Source: JAFGED01 sp964551295 (GTDB lineage Bacteria > Chloroflexota > Anaerolineae > B4-G1). Taken from it: a stretch of 5,172 bases of DNA. Below the pieces are notes generated by a model, which was not told the DNA's origin, made no database searches, and saw only the letters and a list, made by a program, of their open reading frames with translations. Numbering within the stretch: the first letter of the stretch is position 1; the number at the start of each line of letters is the position of its first letter. A program made the translations under genes and the position numbers. Of the stretch, positions 1 to 4,736 are shown one piece after another. Location of the stretch: assembly GCA_964551295.1 (NCBI GenBank), contig CAZKDJ010000263.1, positions 1 to 5,172 on the forward strand, in the 5' to 3' direction.

Positions 1-14
1 AGGAGGAGGATGGA

Positions 15-215
15 ATGCCAAAGCGGACGTATCAACCCAAAAAGCGCAAAAGAATGCGCACCCACGGTTTCCGGGCCCGCATGGCCACACGCAGCGGGCG
101 CAAAGTGCTCAAGGCACGCCGAGCCAGGGGCCGAAAGCGACTGACCGTGAACCGGGAGTGGGCCAAGAAGCTCAACTGGAAAGAAAGCTCGCAGCGACCA
201 AGACGCAAGTCCTAG
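15..215 (+). CDS. rpmH: 50S ribosomal protein L34, with a C-terminal extension
   Basis: L34 is a small, highly basic protein of the large ribosomal subunit that binds 23S rRNA. Residues 1-45 match the whole family pattern: MPKRTYQPKKRKR at the N-terminus, HGFRARM (17-23), GRKVLKARRARGRKRLTV (28-45). Family members are usually about 44-47 residues. This one has 66, with an extra tail from residue 46 that starts NREWAKKLNW and ends in a basic RPRRKS. The start at ATG 15 is supported by AGGAGGAGGA at 1-10 and by the canonical N-terminus. rnpA follows 25 bases after the stop, the usual rpmH-rnpA pair; dnaA or the origin would typically lie to the left, outside the window. Identity is certain. Whether the tail is a lineage trait or unusual I cannot tell from sequence alone. 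Confidence 0.97.
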   Translation: MPKRTYQPKKRKRMRTHGFRARMATRSGRKVLKARRARGRKRLTVNREWAKKLNWKESSQRPRRKS

Positions 216-230
216 TCATCCGTTATGACT
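214..230 (+). repeat. Small hairpin between rpmH and rnpA
   Basis: AGTCAT (214-219) and ATGACT (225-230) are a perfect 6-bp inverted repeat around the 5-base loop CCGTT. It overlaps the last two bases of the rpmH stop codon and ends 10 bases before the rnpA start. No U-run follows, so it is not an intrinsic terminator. It could be an mRNA processing or pausing structure, or chance; a 6-bp stem is weak evidence. Confidence 0.35.
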
Positions 231-240
231 CATCCTGGCG

Positions 241-630
241 ATGGAACGACGGATCAGGCTGCGACGCACGAGCGACGTGCAGCGGGTGTACCGCGAGGGA
301 AAATCGTGGACACACCCGCTATTGGTGTTGGTGACGCGCCCCAACGGCCTCAGACTGAGCCGCGTGGGCGTCGCTGCCAGCCGCAAGTTGGGAGGTGCGG
401 TAGTCCGCAACCGGGCCAAGCGGCTCTTGCGTGAGGCGGCCCGACGCCTCTATCCCCAGCTCAAAGCCGGGTGGGACATGATGTTGATCGCACGTTCCCA
501 AATCCTTGAGGCTAAGGAGCCTCAGGTCGAAAAAGCGCTGGCCCAGTTGGTCAAACGGGCTAGCTTGAGCAAAAACGAGGAGACCAATCGCGCCTCCGTG
601 GTGCCTGCACCGGAGGAGACGGAGGAATGA
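241..630 (+). CDS. rnpA: Ribonuclease P protein component
   Basis: This is the protein subunit of RNase P; it binds the catalytic RNA and the 5' leader of precursor tRNAs. Visible family marks are the N-terminal RIRLRRTSDVQRVYREGK (residues 4-21), the central LSRVGVAASRKLGGAVVRNR, and the RNR-type motif RNRAKRLLREAARRL (57-71), the basic helix that contacts RNA. At 129 residues it is slightly longer than the usual 110-120; the last 25 or so form an acidic, probably disordered tail ending PAPEETEE. An in-frame TGA at 226-228 excludes a longer start, and ATG 241 gives the expected N-terminus. No clear Shine-Dalgarno sequence precedes it, so translation may be coupled to rpmH. Its stop overlaps the yidD start (ATGA). 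Confidence 0.96.
   Translation: MERRIRLRRTSDVQRVYREGKSWTHPLLVLVTRPNGLRLSRVGVAASRKLGGAVVRNRAKRLLREAARRLYPQLKAGWDMMLIARSQILEAKEPQVEKALAQLVKRASLSKNEETNRASVVPAPEETEE
612..618 (+). promoter_or_regulatory. Ribosome-binding site of yidD inside rnpA
   Basis: GGAGGAG lies 8 bases before ATG 627, inside the 3' end of rnpA. A second GGAGGA at 621-626 is too close to the start to work well, so the upstream copy is the likely functional one. It supports start-stop coupling of rnpA and yidD. Confidence 0.6.
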
Positions 631-854
631 AAACGATCTTGCTAGGGATCATCCGCCTTTACCAATTGACCCTCTCTCGCGTACTCCCTCCAACGTGCCG
701 TTTCACTCCTTCCTGCTCGCAATACAGTTTTGAAGCCATCGAACGCTACGGCGCTCTGCGTGGCGGCTGGATGGCCATCAAACGGATTTCTCGTTGCCAT
801 CCCTTTAACCCGGGGGGGTATGACCCTGTGCCCGACCTGGAGGAGGATAAGTAA
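627..854 (+). CDS. yidD: YidD, membrane protein insertion efficiency factor
   Basis: YidD is a small membrane-associated protein that assists YidC-dependent insertion of inner-membrane proteins. The 75-residue product carries the family signature: an N-terminal amphipathic stretch (ILLGIIRLYQLTLS, residues 4-17), then PPTCRFTPSCSQYSFEAI (21-38) with the conserved cysteines, the GALRGGWMAIKRISRCHP segment (42-59), and the closing NPGGYDPVP. Length and all conserved positions are normal. The ATG lies inside the rnpA stop (ATGA overlap), and the next gene starts directly after the TAA. Its position between rnpA and yidC is the classical one, except that a propeller gene separates it from yidC here. 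Confidence 0.97.
   Translation: MKTILLGIIRLYQLTLSRVLPPTCRFTPSCSQYSFEAIERYGALRGGWMAIKRISRCHPFNPGGYDPVPDLEEDK
839..847 (+). promoter_or_regulatory. Ribosome-binding site fixing the TTG start of the propeller gene
   Basis: GGAGGAGGA at the end of yidD lies 7 bases before TTG 855. The spacing is optimal and supports TTG as the start. Only this start includes the complete signal peptide; the next in-frame ATG is at codon 156. Confidence 0.65.
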
Positions 855-2033
855 TTGAAACTATCTCGACTATTGCGCTGGCCAATCTTACTGATTGTGC
901 TGGCAATACTGCTCGCAAGCACGAGCGGCTGTGTCTGCGGAGGGACCCCACGGGCCTCCAGTTGGACCGGTTTGACGCTCCAAGACGGCAGGATTTACGC
1001 GGCCGACTTGCAGCAAGTTCGTGTGCTGGGAACGGACGGCGAACTCATCCAGTCCATCCCCCAAGACCCGGAGGACAACACCGCCGGGCTGATCTACATC
1101 GCCCCGTCCGTGGGTGAGGATTATGTGATCATCGCGGGACAGCTTGCCCCCAGGGGCTTTTTGGCCCAGGCAACCTATCCGATCGTAAAACTCGACCTCG
1201 AGACCGGCAAAGAACTGTGGCGCTTCGAAGGGGCCAGAGGACAGTACATCGAAGGCGGCGCCGTCGCCGATGGCCTTTTCGTCATCGGCAACAGCGACAA
1301 GAATGTGTACGCGCTGGACATGGATACAGGAGACCTAGCATGGCAATTCGAGACGGGTCACCGGGTGTGGGCCACGCCCCTCATCGTGGGAGATACCGTC
1401 TACATCGGCTCGATGGACAATCACCTATACGCCCGGCGCCTGTCGGATGGCGAAGAGCTGTGGAAGTTCGCCGCCCCCGGAGGCGGAGCCTTTGCCAGCA
1501 CGCCCGCGCTGCAGGATGGCGCCCTCTACATCGGCACCTTTGGCAACCGGGTCTATGCCATCGACGCCGACGACGGAACCGAGATTTGGCGCTTCCCCGA
1601 AGAGCCAGGGAAAAACTGGTTCTGGGGCAGCCCGCTGATCGATGGCGATGCCGTCTATGCGGTGGATGTAAAGGGTGCTGTCTACAAACTGGACACCGGA
1701 ACCGGTGAAGAAATTTGGCGCGGCCAGCTCGCCCCGAAGAACAATGACAAGGATGCTCCGGTGCGGGGTGGACCGGCGCTGACGGAGGATGGCAGCACAC
1801 TGCTCATCAGCAGCGAAAACGGCACGCTGTACGCCCTGGACGTAGACGACGGCTCCGAAATGTGGACCGAGGAAGGTGAAGGGAAAGGCTACGTGACGCC
1901 CGTGGTCAATGGAGATATCGTATACCAGGCTCTGATCCAAGGCCCCTATCGCATTAGGGCGCTGGAGATCACCGACGATGGGGACGAGCTGTGGGTCTAT
2001 CCGTTACCCGAGGAATCAGAGACAGGAGAATAG
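855..2033 (+). CDS. PQQ-repeat beta-propeller lipoprotein (BamB-like fold), probably surface-anchored
   Basis: The 392-residue product is secreted and probably lipid-anchored. Residues 1-25 have basic residues (K2, R5, R8), a hydrophobic core (PILLIVLAILLA) and STSG before Cys26, an acceptable though not classical lipobox (Thr at -3). The rest is a beta propeller of PQQ-like blades whose outer strands read (Y)A-L-D-x-D-x-G-x-x-x-W-x-F. They are seen near residues 112-124, 152-165, 192-204, 234-247, 277-289, 326-337 and 368-380, with a degenerate one near 56-68, so probably eight blades as in BamB. No PQQ cofactor role is implied; nothing suggests a dehydrogenase catalytic domain. The start is TTG. 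It is packed between yidD and yidC, which suggests a link to membrane-protein insertion or quality control at the outer face of the membrane (inference). Fold call is firm; function is unknown. Confidence 0.85.
   Translation: MKLSRLLRWPILLIVLAILLASTSGCVCGGTPRASSWTGLTLQDGRIYAADLQQVRVLGTDGELIQSIPQDPEDNTAGLIYIAPSVGEDYVIIAGQLAPRGFLAQATYPIVKLDLETGKELWRFEGARGQYIEGGAVADGLFVIGNSDKNVYALDMDTGDLAWQFETGHRVWATPLIVGDTVYIGSMDNHLYARRLSDGEELWKFAAPGGGAFASTPALQDGALYIGTFGNRVYAIDADDGTEIWRFPEEPGKNWFWGSPLIDGDAVYAVDVKGAVYKLDTGTGEEIWRGQLAPKNNDKDAPVRGGPALTEDGSTLLISSENGTLYALDVDDGSEMWTEEGEGKGYVTPVVNGDIVYQALIQGPYRIRALEITDDGDELWVYPLPEESETGE
2024..2028 (+). promoter_or_regulatory. Ribosome-binding site fixing the GTG start of yidC
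   Basis: AGGAG lies 9 bases before GTG 2038, at the end of the propeller gene. It favours GTG 2038 over the in-frame ATG at 1978, which would overlap the upstream gene by 56 bases and add 20 residues unlike any YidC N-terminus. Confidence 0.65.
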
Positions 2034-2037
2034 TCAA

Positions 2038-2838
2038 GTGTTCGATTTTATCGCCTATCCGCTGGCCAATCTTATTCTGCTCTTGTATGCAGGTCTGGGA
2101 AGCACCGTCGGAGCCATCGCCGTGCTGACCCTGATCATCAACTTGGCCATGCTGCCGCTGACGCTGAGCCAGCAGCGGTCGGCGCGCAAGATGCAGGAAC
2201 TGCAGCCAGAGATGGAAAAACTCAAGAAAAAGTACGGCAAAGACCAAGAGCGGCTGTCGCAGGAAACGATGAAGCTATACAAGGGAAAAGGCATCAACCC
2301 GGCGGGAGGCTGCCTGCCGCTCCTAATCCAAATGCCGATCTGGTTCGGCCTGATCAACGCCATCCGGTACTGCATCCCCTCCGGCCCGCTGGAAACGTTC
2401 CAGTTCTCGCAGCACATTGGTGAGTTAATACCCAGTCTTGCGTTGCAAATTCCTGTTCTTGTAGGCCTCGTCCCGTTGCAAAGCACGTTCCTGGGAATGG
2501 ACCTGGGGCAGCCCCCCAATATGATCCAATGGTGGTCGTATGCGTTGCCGCTCCTGGTCGGCCTCACCAGTTGGCTGCAGCAAAAGCTATTGAGCCCATC
2601 GACCCCCTCCAGCTCTGCCAGCAGCGACGGCCCGCCATCGCAGACCGAACTAATGACCAAGCAGATGCAGATCATGATGCCGCTGATGTTCATGATGTTC
2701 ACCCTCAACTATGCCACCGGCCTATCCATCTACTTTATCATCTCCAGCCTGATTCGGATCGTCCAATACTATTTGATCAGAAATGGCAGGCAAGAGGACG
2801 CCGACACCAAGAAGCGCGTGGCGAAAAAACGAACGTGA
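2038..2838 (+). CDS. yidC: YidC/Oxa1-family membrane protein insertase, short form
   Basis: YidC inserts and folds cytoplasmic-membrane proteins, alone or with SecYEG. From GTG 2038 the product has 266 residues. An amphipathic helix (FDFIAYPLANLILLLYAG, 2-19) is followed by TM1 (about 22-42). Then comes the cytoplasmic coiled-coil hairpin (SARKMQELQPEMEKLKKKYG, 48-67, to about 85), the diagnostic NPAGGCLPLLIQMPIWFGL (88-105) and later membrane segments near 166-182 and 212-246. There is a Met-rich stretch (206-220) and a basic tail, KKRVAKKRT. The large periplasmic domain of proteobacterial YidC is absent, and I see no N-terminal lipoprotein signal like that of Bacillus SpoIIIJ. A Ser/Pro-rich loop spans 186-201. 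Residue 35, in IINLAMLPLT, is Asn where E. coli (R366) and Bacillus have the groove Arg. It lies 4 bases after the propeller gene. Identity is firm. Confidence 0.96.
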   Translation: MFDFIAYPLANLILLLYAGLGSTVGAIAVLTLIINLAMLPLTLSQQRSARKMQELQPEMEKLKKKYGKDQERLSQETMKLYKGKGINPAGGCLPLLIQMPIWFGLINAIRYCIPSGPLETFQFSQHIGELIPSLALQIPVLVGLVPLQSTFLGMDLGQPPNMIQWWSYALPLLVGLTSWLQQKLLSPSTPSSSASSDGPPSQTELMTKQMQIMMPLMFMMFTLNYATGLSIYFIISSLIRIVQYYLIRNGRQEDADTKKRVAKKRT

Positions 2839-2948
2839 CGAAAGAAGTCAACTCGTCTTTCCAAAAGCTAAAAACGAGTTTCGAAAACGGCGAATTTGCC
2901 CAGTACGTCAAGCTTTCGAGAACGCGGTCACTATGCAGCATTCGGTAA
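2835..2948 (+). CDS. Possible 37-residue small protein overlapping the yidC stop (unrecognised)
   Basis: A GTG at 2835 overlaps the yidC stop in the form GTGA and opens a frame of 37 codons ending with TAA at 2946-2948. The product would start MTKEVNSSFQKLKTSFENG, be basic and soluble, and end LCSIR. I do not recognise it. In favour: the 4-base stop-start overlap typical of coupled genes, and it fills most of an otherwise empty 134-base gap. Against: no clear Shine-Dalgarno sequence, short length, and an inverted repeat (2850-2880) inside it. It may well be a chance frame or a remnant. Confidence 0.22.
   Translation: MTKEVNSSFQKLKTSFENGEFAQYVKLSRTRSLCSIR
2850..2880 (+). repeat. Inverted repeat in the yidC-jag gap
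   Basis: AACTCGT (2850-2856) and ACGAGTT (2874-2880) form a perfect 7-bp stem; after a C-A mismatch, three further T-A pairs (2858-2860 with 2870-2872) can extend it. No U-run follows, so it is not a standard intrinsic terminator. It starts 11 bases after the yidC stop and might act in mRNA processing or stability. It may also be chance. Confidence 0.35.
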
Positions 2949-2972
2949 GATCGATCAGGGAGGAGACGGCAG

Positions 2973-3758
2973 ATGTCAGAAATAGAGCGCACAGTTGAAA
3001 CAACCGGTTCCGACGTCGAAGAGGCGGTCGCCGCCGGGCTGGAGGAACTGCAAGTCGACCGAGACGCAGTGGATATCGAAATACTCGATGAAGGCAGCCG
3101 AGGCGTGTTCGGACTTGGGGCGCGAGAGGCCAGCGTGCGTCTGACAGTCAAGGCACAACCCGAGGTAGCGCGCCCGGCTGAACCTGAGAGAACGCAGGCT
3201 ACACGTACAGAAGCGAAACCCCAGCCTTCACCAATGCCGTCCGGTGCTAAACCAGAGATGGCTAAATCGGAACAGGAAGAAGCGGAAGAAGATAAAGTCG
3301 AGATAGCGCGCGAAGCACTGCTAGAATTGTTGGCAATGATGGGCTTTGAAGATGTGCAACTGGACGTGCGAAAGGCAGAGGCCGCTCCCGGCGAAAAAGA
3401 CGTCCCCTTGGTATATGACGTGCGCGGCCCAGACGTCAGCACCCTGATAGGCCATCGTGGGGAGACGCTGGCGGCACTGCAGCACATCACCCGGTTGATC
3501 GTCGGGCAAGAGACGGCGAACTGGGTGAACCTCATCGTAGATGTAGACGGCTACAAGGCGCAGCGAGCGGAATCGCTACGCGGTCTGGCAGAGCGTCTGG
3601 CAGAGCAGGCCGTGCGCACCAACCGCAGGGTGATACTGGAGCCCATGCCCCCTCACGAACGCCGCATCGTCCACCTGGCCCTACGCGACCATCCCCAAGT
3701 AACCACGGAGAGCATCGGCCAGGGAGACCGGCGCAAGGTTACCATCATCCCAAAATGA
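2973..3758 (+). CDS. jag: Jag/KhpB, RNA-binding protein with Jag_N, KH and R3H domains
   Basis: Jag (KhpB) is a cytoplasmic RNA-binding protein; in Gram-positive bacteria it pairs with KhpA and affects cell elongation and division. The 261 residues show the three family parts in order. Jag_N is at about 1-58, with the motif ILDEGSRGVFGLGAREASV (37-55). An Ala/Pro/Glu-rich flexible linker covers about 60-108. The KH domain is at about 110-190, with the GxxG loop as IGHRGETL (159-166) followed by AALQHITRLIVG. The R3H domain is at about 196-258, with PPHERRIVHLALRDHP carrying the R-x3-H pair (R230, H234). ATG 2973 is preceded by GGGAGGAG (2958-2965) at 7-base spacing, and Jag_N starts as expected. 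yidC-jag is a standard pairing. Confidence 0.95.
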   Translation: MSEIERTVETTGSDVEEAVAAGLEELQVDRDAVDIEILDEGSRGVFGLGAREASVRLTVKAQPEVARPAEPERTQATRTEAKPQPSPMPSGAKPEMAKSEQEEAEEDKVEIAREALLELLAMMGFEDVQLDVRKAEAAPGEKDVPLVYDVRGPDVSTLIGHRGETLAALQHITRLIVGQETANWVNLIVDVDGYKAQRAESLRGLAERLAEQAVRTNRRVILEPMPPHERRIVHLALRDHPQVTTESIGQGDRRKVTIIPK

Positions 3759-3760
3759 GC

Positions 3761-3779
3761 CGCTAGCAGTTAGCTAGCG
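3761..3779 (+). repeat. Perfect hairpin just after jag
   Basis: CGCTAGC (3761-3767) and GCTAGCG (3773-3779) form a perfect 7-bp stem with loop AGTTA, two bases after the jag stop. There is no T-run after it, so it is at most a weak or factor-dependent terminator or a 3'-end stabiliser. It fills half of the 38-base gap before the sugar kinase gene and may mark the end of the upstream transcription unit. Confidence 0.5.
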
Positions 3780-3796
3780 CGCCTTCCGCTGCTGCC

Positions 3797-4651
3797 ATGA
3801 TCGAACTCGATTACCTGGTCATCGGTCACGTAACCCGCGATCTGGTGGACGGCGGTTTCACAATTGGAGGGACGGCTTCCTACACTGCCCGCACAGCGCA
3901 GGCGCTGGGTTGTCGCGTGGGCATCGTCACCAGCGCCAGCCCCAACCTCGATCTGAGCCAGGTTTTGGATGACGTCCTGATCGCCCGCGTCCCCGCCGCT
4001 GCGACGACCACCTTCGAGAACACATACACCCCCAGCGGGCGGCGGCAGATGCTGCACGCCACCGCCGAGACGCTCGTGCCACACATGGTGCCGCCGGATT
4101 GGACGGTCGCTCCGCGTGGCGTGGTCCACCTGGGACCGGTGGCCCAGGAGTGCGGCCCGGCTCTGATCGACGCGTTCGGTGGTGCATTTTTGGGGCTGAC
4201 CCCCCAGGGATGGATGCGGCGTTGGAACCAGGCGGGGCAGGTCAGCCGCTGCCGGTGGCAAGGTGCAGAACCGCTGCTCGCCCGCGCCGACGCCGTCGTG
4301 CTGAGCGAGGAGGACGTGGCGGGCGACGAAACCCTGGTGAGCGAGTACGCGGCGCAGACGCGGCTGTTGGTCTTGACACAGGGAGCGTCAGGGTGTACAG
4401 TCTACACGGAGAGGCAACAGCGCCATTTCCCGGCACCCGCCGTACAAGAGCGTGACGCGACCGGCTGCGGCGACGTATTCGCTGCCACGTTCTTTGTCTG
4501 GCTGCAGCGCAGCGGGGACCCCTGGGCCGCCGCGCGCCTGGCCAATTGCACCGCCGCGCAGTCGGTGACGCAAGCGGGATTGGATGCAACGCCGACGGCG
4601 GACGAAGTTGCCGCATGTGAACAGGCATTGGGCGTAAAACGTAATTCGTAA
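3797..4651 (+). CDS. PfkB (ribokinase)-family carbohydrate kinase, substrate unknown
   Basis: PfkB-family enzymes move the ATP gamma-phosphate to a sugar, nucleoside or similar alcohol in the cytoplasm. The 284-residue product has the N-terminal strand DYLVIGHVTRDLV (5-17), the substrate-side GGTASYTARTAQALG (24-38), a nucleotide-side VLTQGASGCTVY (192-203), and the family signature DATGCGDVFAATFF (220-233). In the signature D226 is the expected catalytic base. It reads TGCGD where most members have TGAGD. It also has SEEDV (170-174), resembling the family's usual N/S-x-x-E segment. The GG-x-x-x-Y pattern recalls inositol- and ribokinase-like members, but the substrate cannot be assigned. ATG 3797 gives the normal N-terminus; no Shine-Dalgarno sequence is evident. 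Its last five residues and stop codon are encoded inside a 7-base repeat element. It sits between jag and parA, where tRNA-modification genes are common in other bacteria. Confidence 0.88.
   Translation: MIELDYLVIGHVTRDLVDGGFTIGGTASYTARTAQALGCRVGIVTSASPNLDLSQVLDDVLIARVPAAATTTFENTYTPSGRRQMLHATAETLVPHMVPPDWTVAPRGVVHLGPVAQECGPALIDAFGGAFLGLTPQGWMRRWNQAGQVSRCRWQGAEPLLARADAVVLSEEDVAGDETLVSEYAAQTRLLVLTQGASGCTVYTERQQRHFPAPAVQERDATGCGDVFAATFFVWLQRSGDPWAAARLANCTAAQSVTQAGLDATPTADEVAACEQALGVKRNS
4373..4401 (+). promoter_or_regulatory. Candidate sigma-70-type promoter inside the kinase gene
   Basis: TTGACA (4373-4378) matches the -35 consensus perfectly. At 17-base spacing lies TACAGT (4396-4401), a 4 of 6 match to the -10 consensus. 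It points toward parA, about 335 bases upstream of its start. The -35 falls in codons for the conserved VLTQG motif, so the match may be a by-product of coding. Confidence 0.25.
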
Positions 4652-4712
4652 AACGTAAGGGTCACCTCAGAGAAGCCTTACGTTTTACGCGTCACGCATT
4701 ACGCATCGTGCA
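4632..4712. repeat. Palindromic array of 7-base repeat units (CGTAA / TTACG cores)
   Basis: The left half is four 7-base units with a CGTAA core: GCGTAAA, ACGTAAT, TCGTAAA, ACGTAAG (4632-4659). The right half is the opposite orientation: TTACGTT, TTACGCG, TCACGCA, TTACGCA and a degenerate TCGTGCA (4678-4712). CGTAAAACGTAAGG (4647-4660) and CCTTACGTTTTACG (4676-4689) are a perfect 14-bp inverted repeat around a 15-base centre. The first left copy, GCGTAAAACGTAA (4632-4644), is also fully complementary to 4678-4690, so two alternative hairpins compete. The array starts within the end of the kinase gene and fills most of the spacer before parA. It resembles dispersed short palindromic or heptanucleotide repeats; no open frame or transposase is linked to it. 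No T-run follows, so a classical terminator is unlikely, though it may end or stabilise transcripts. Confidence 0.85.
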
Positions 4713-4736
4713 CAATTCGAGATTCTGTCGAAAGAC

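Noticed and set aside
225..434. Plus-strand frame starting at ATG 225, overlapping rnpA
   Set aside because: Its composition is that of an out-of-frame reading of rnpA and it matches no known family.
1425..1940. 171-residue minus-strand frame across the propeller gene
   Set aside because: It is the mirror of the repeated propeller blades; no independent support.
1978..2037. Longer yidC start at ATG 1978
   Set aside because: It would overlap the propeller gene by 56 bases, has no suitable ribosome-binding site, and adds 20 polar residues not seen in YidC proteins.
2055..2708. 217-residue minus-strand frame across yidC
   Set aside because: It is fully antisense to yidC, whose motifs are unmistakable; no start signal or recognisable domain.
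2777..3535. 252-residue open frame on the minus strand across jag
   Set aside because: It is antisense to a clear Jag protein, Ser/Arg-rich without family motifs, and best explained as a shadow of the jag codon pattern.
4652..4736. Intrinsic terminator between the kinase gene and parA
   Set aside because: The stem is strong, but no T-run follows on either strand and the repeat extends in 7-base units beyond the hairpin, so a repeat element fits better.
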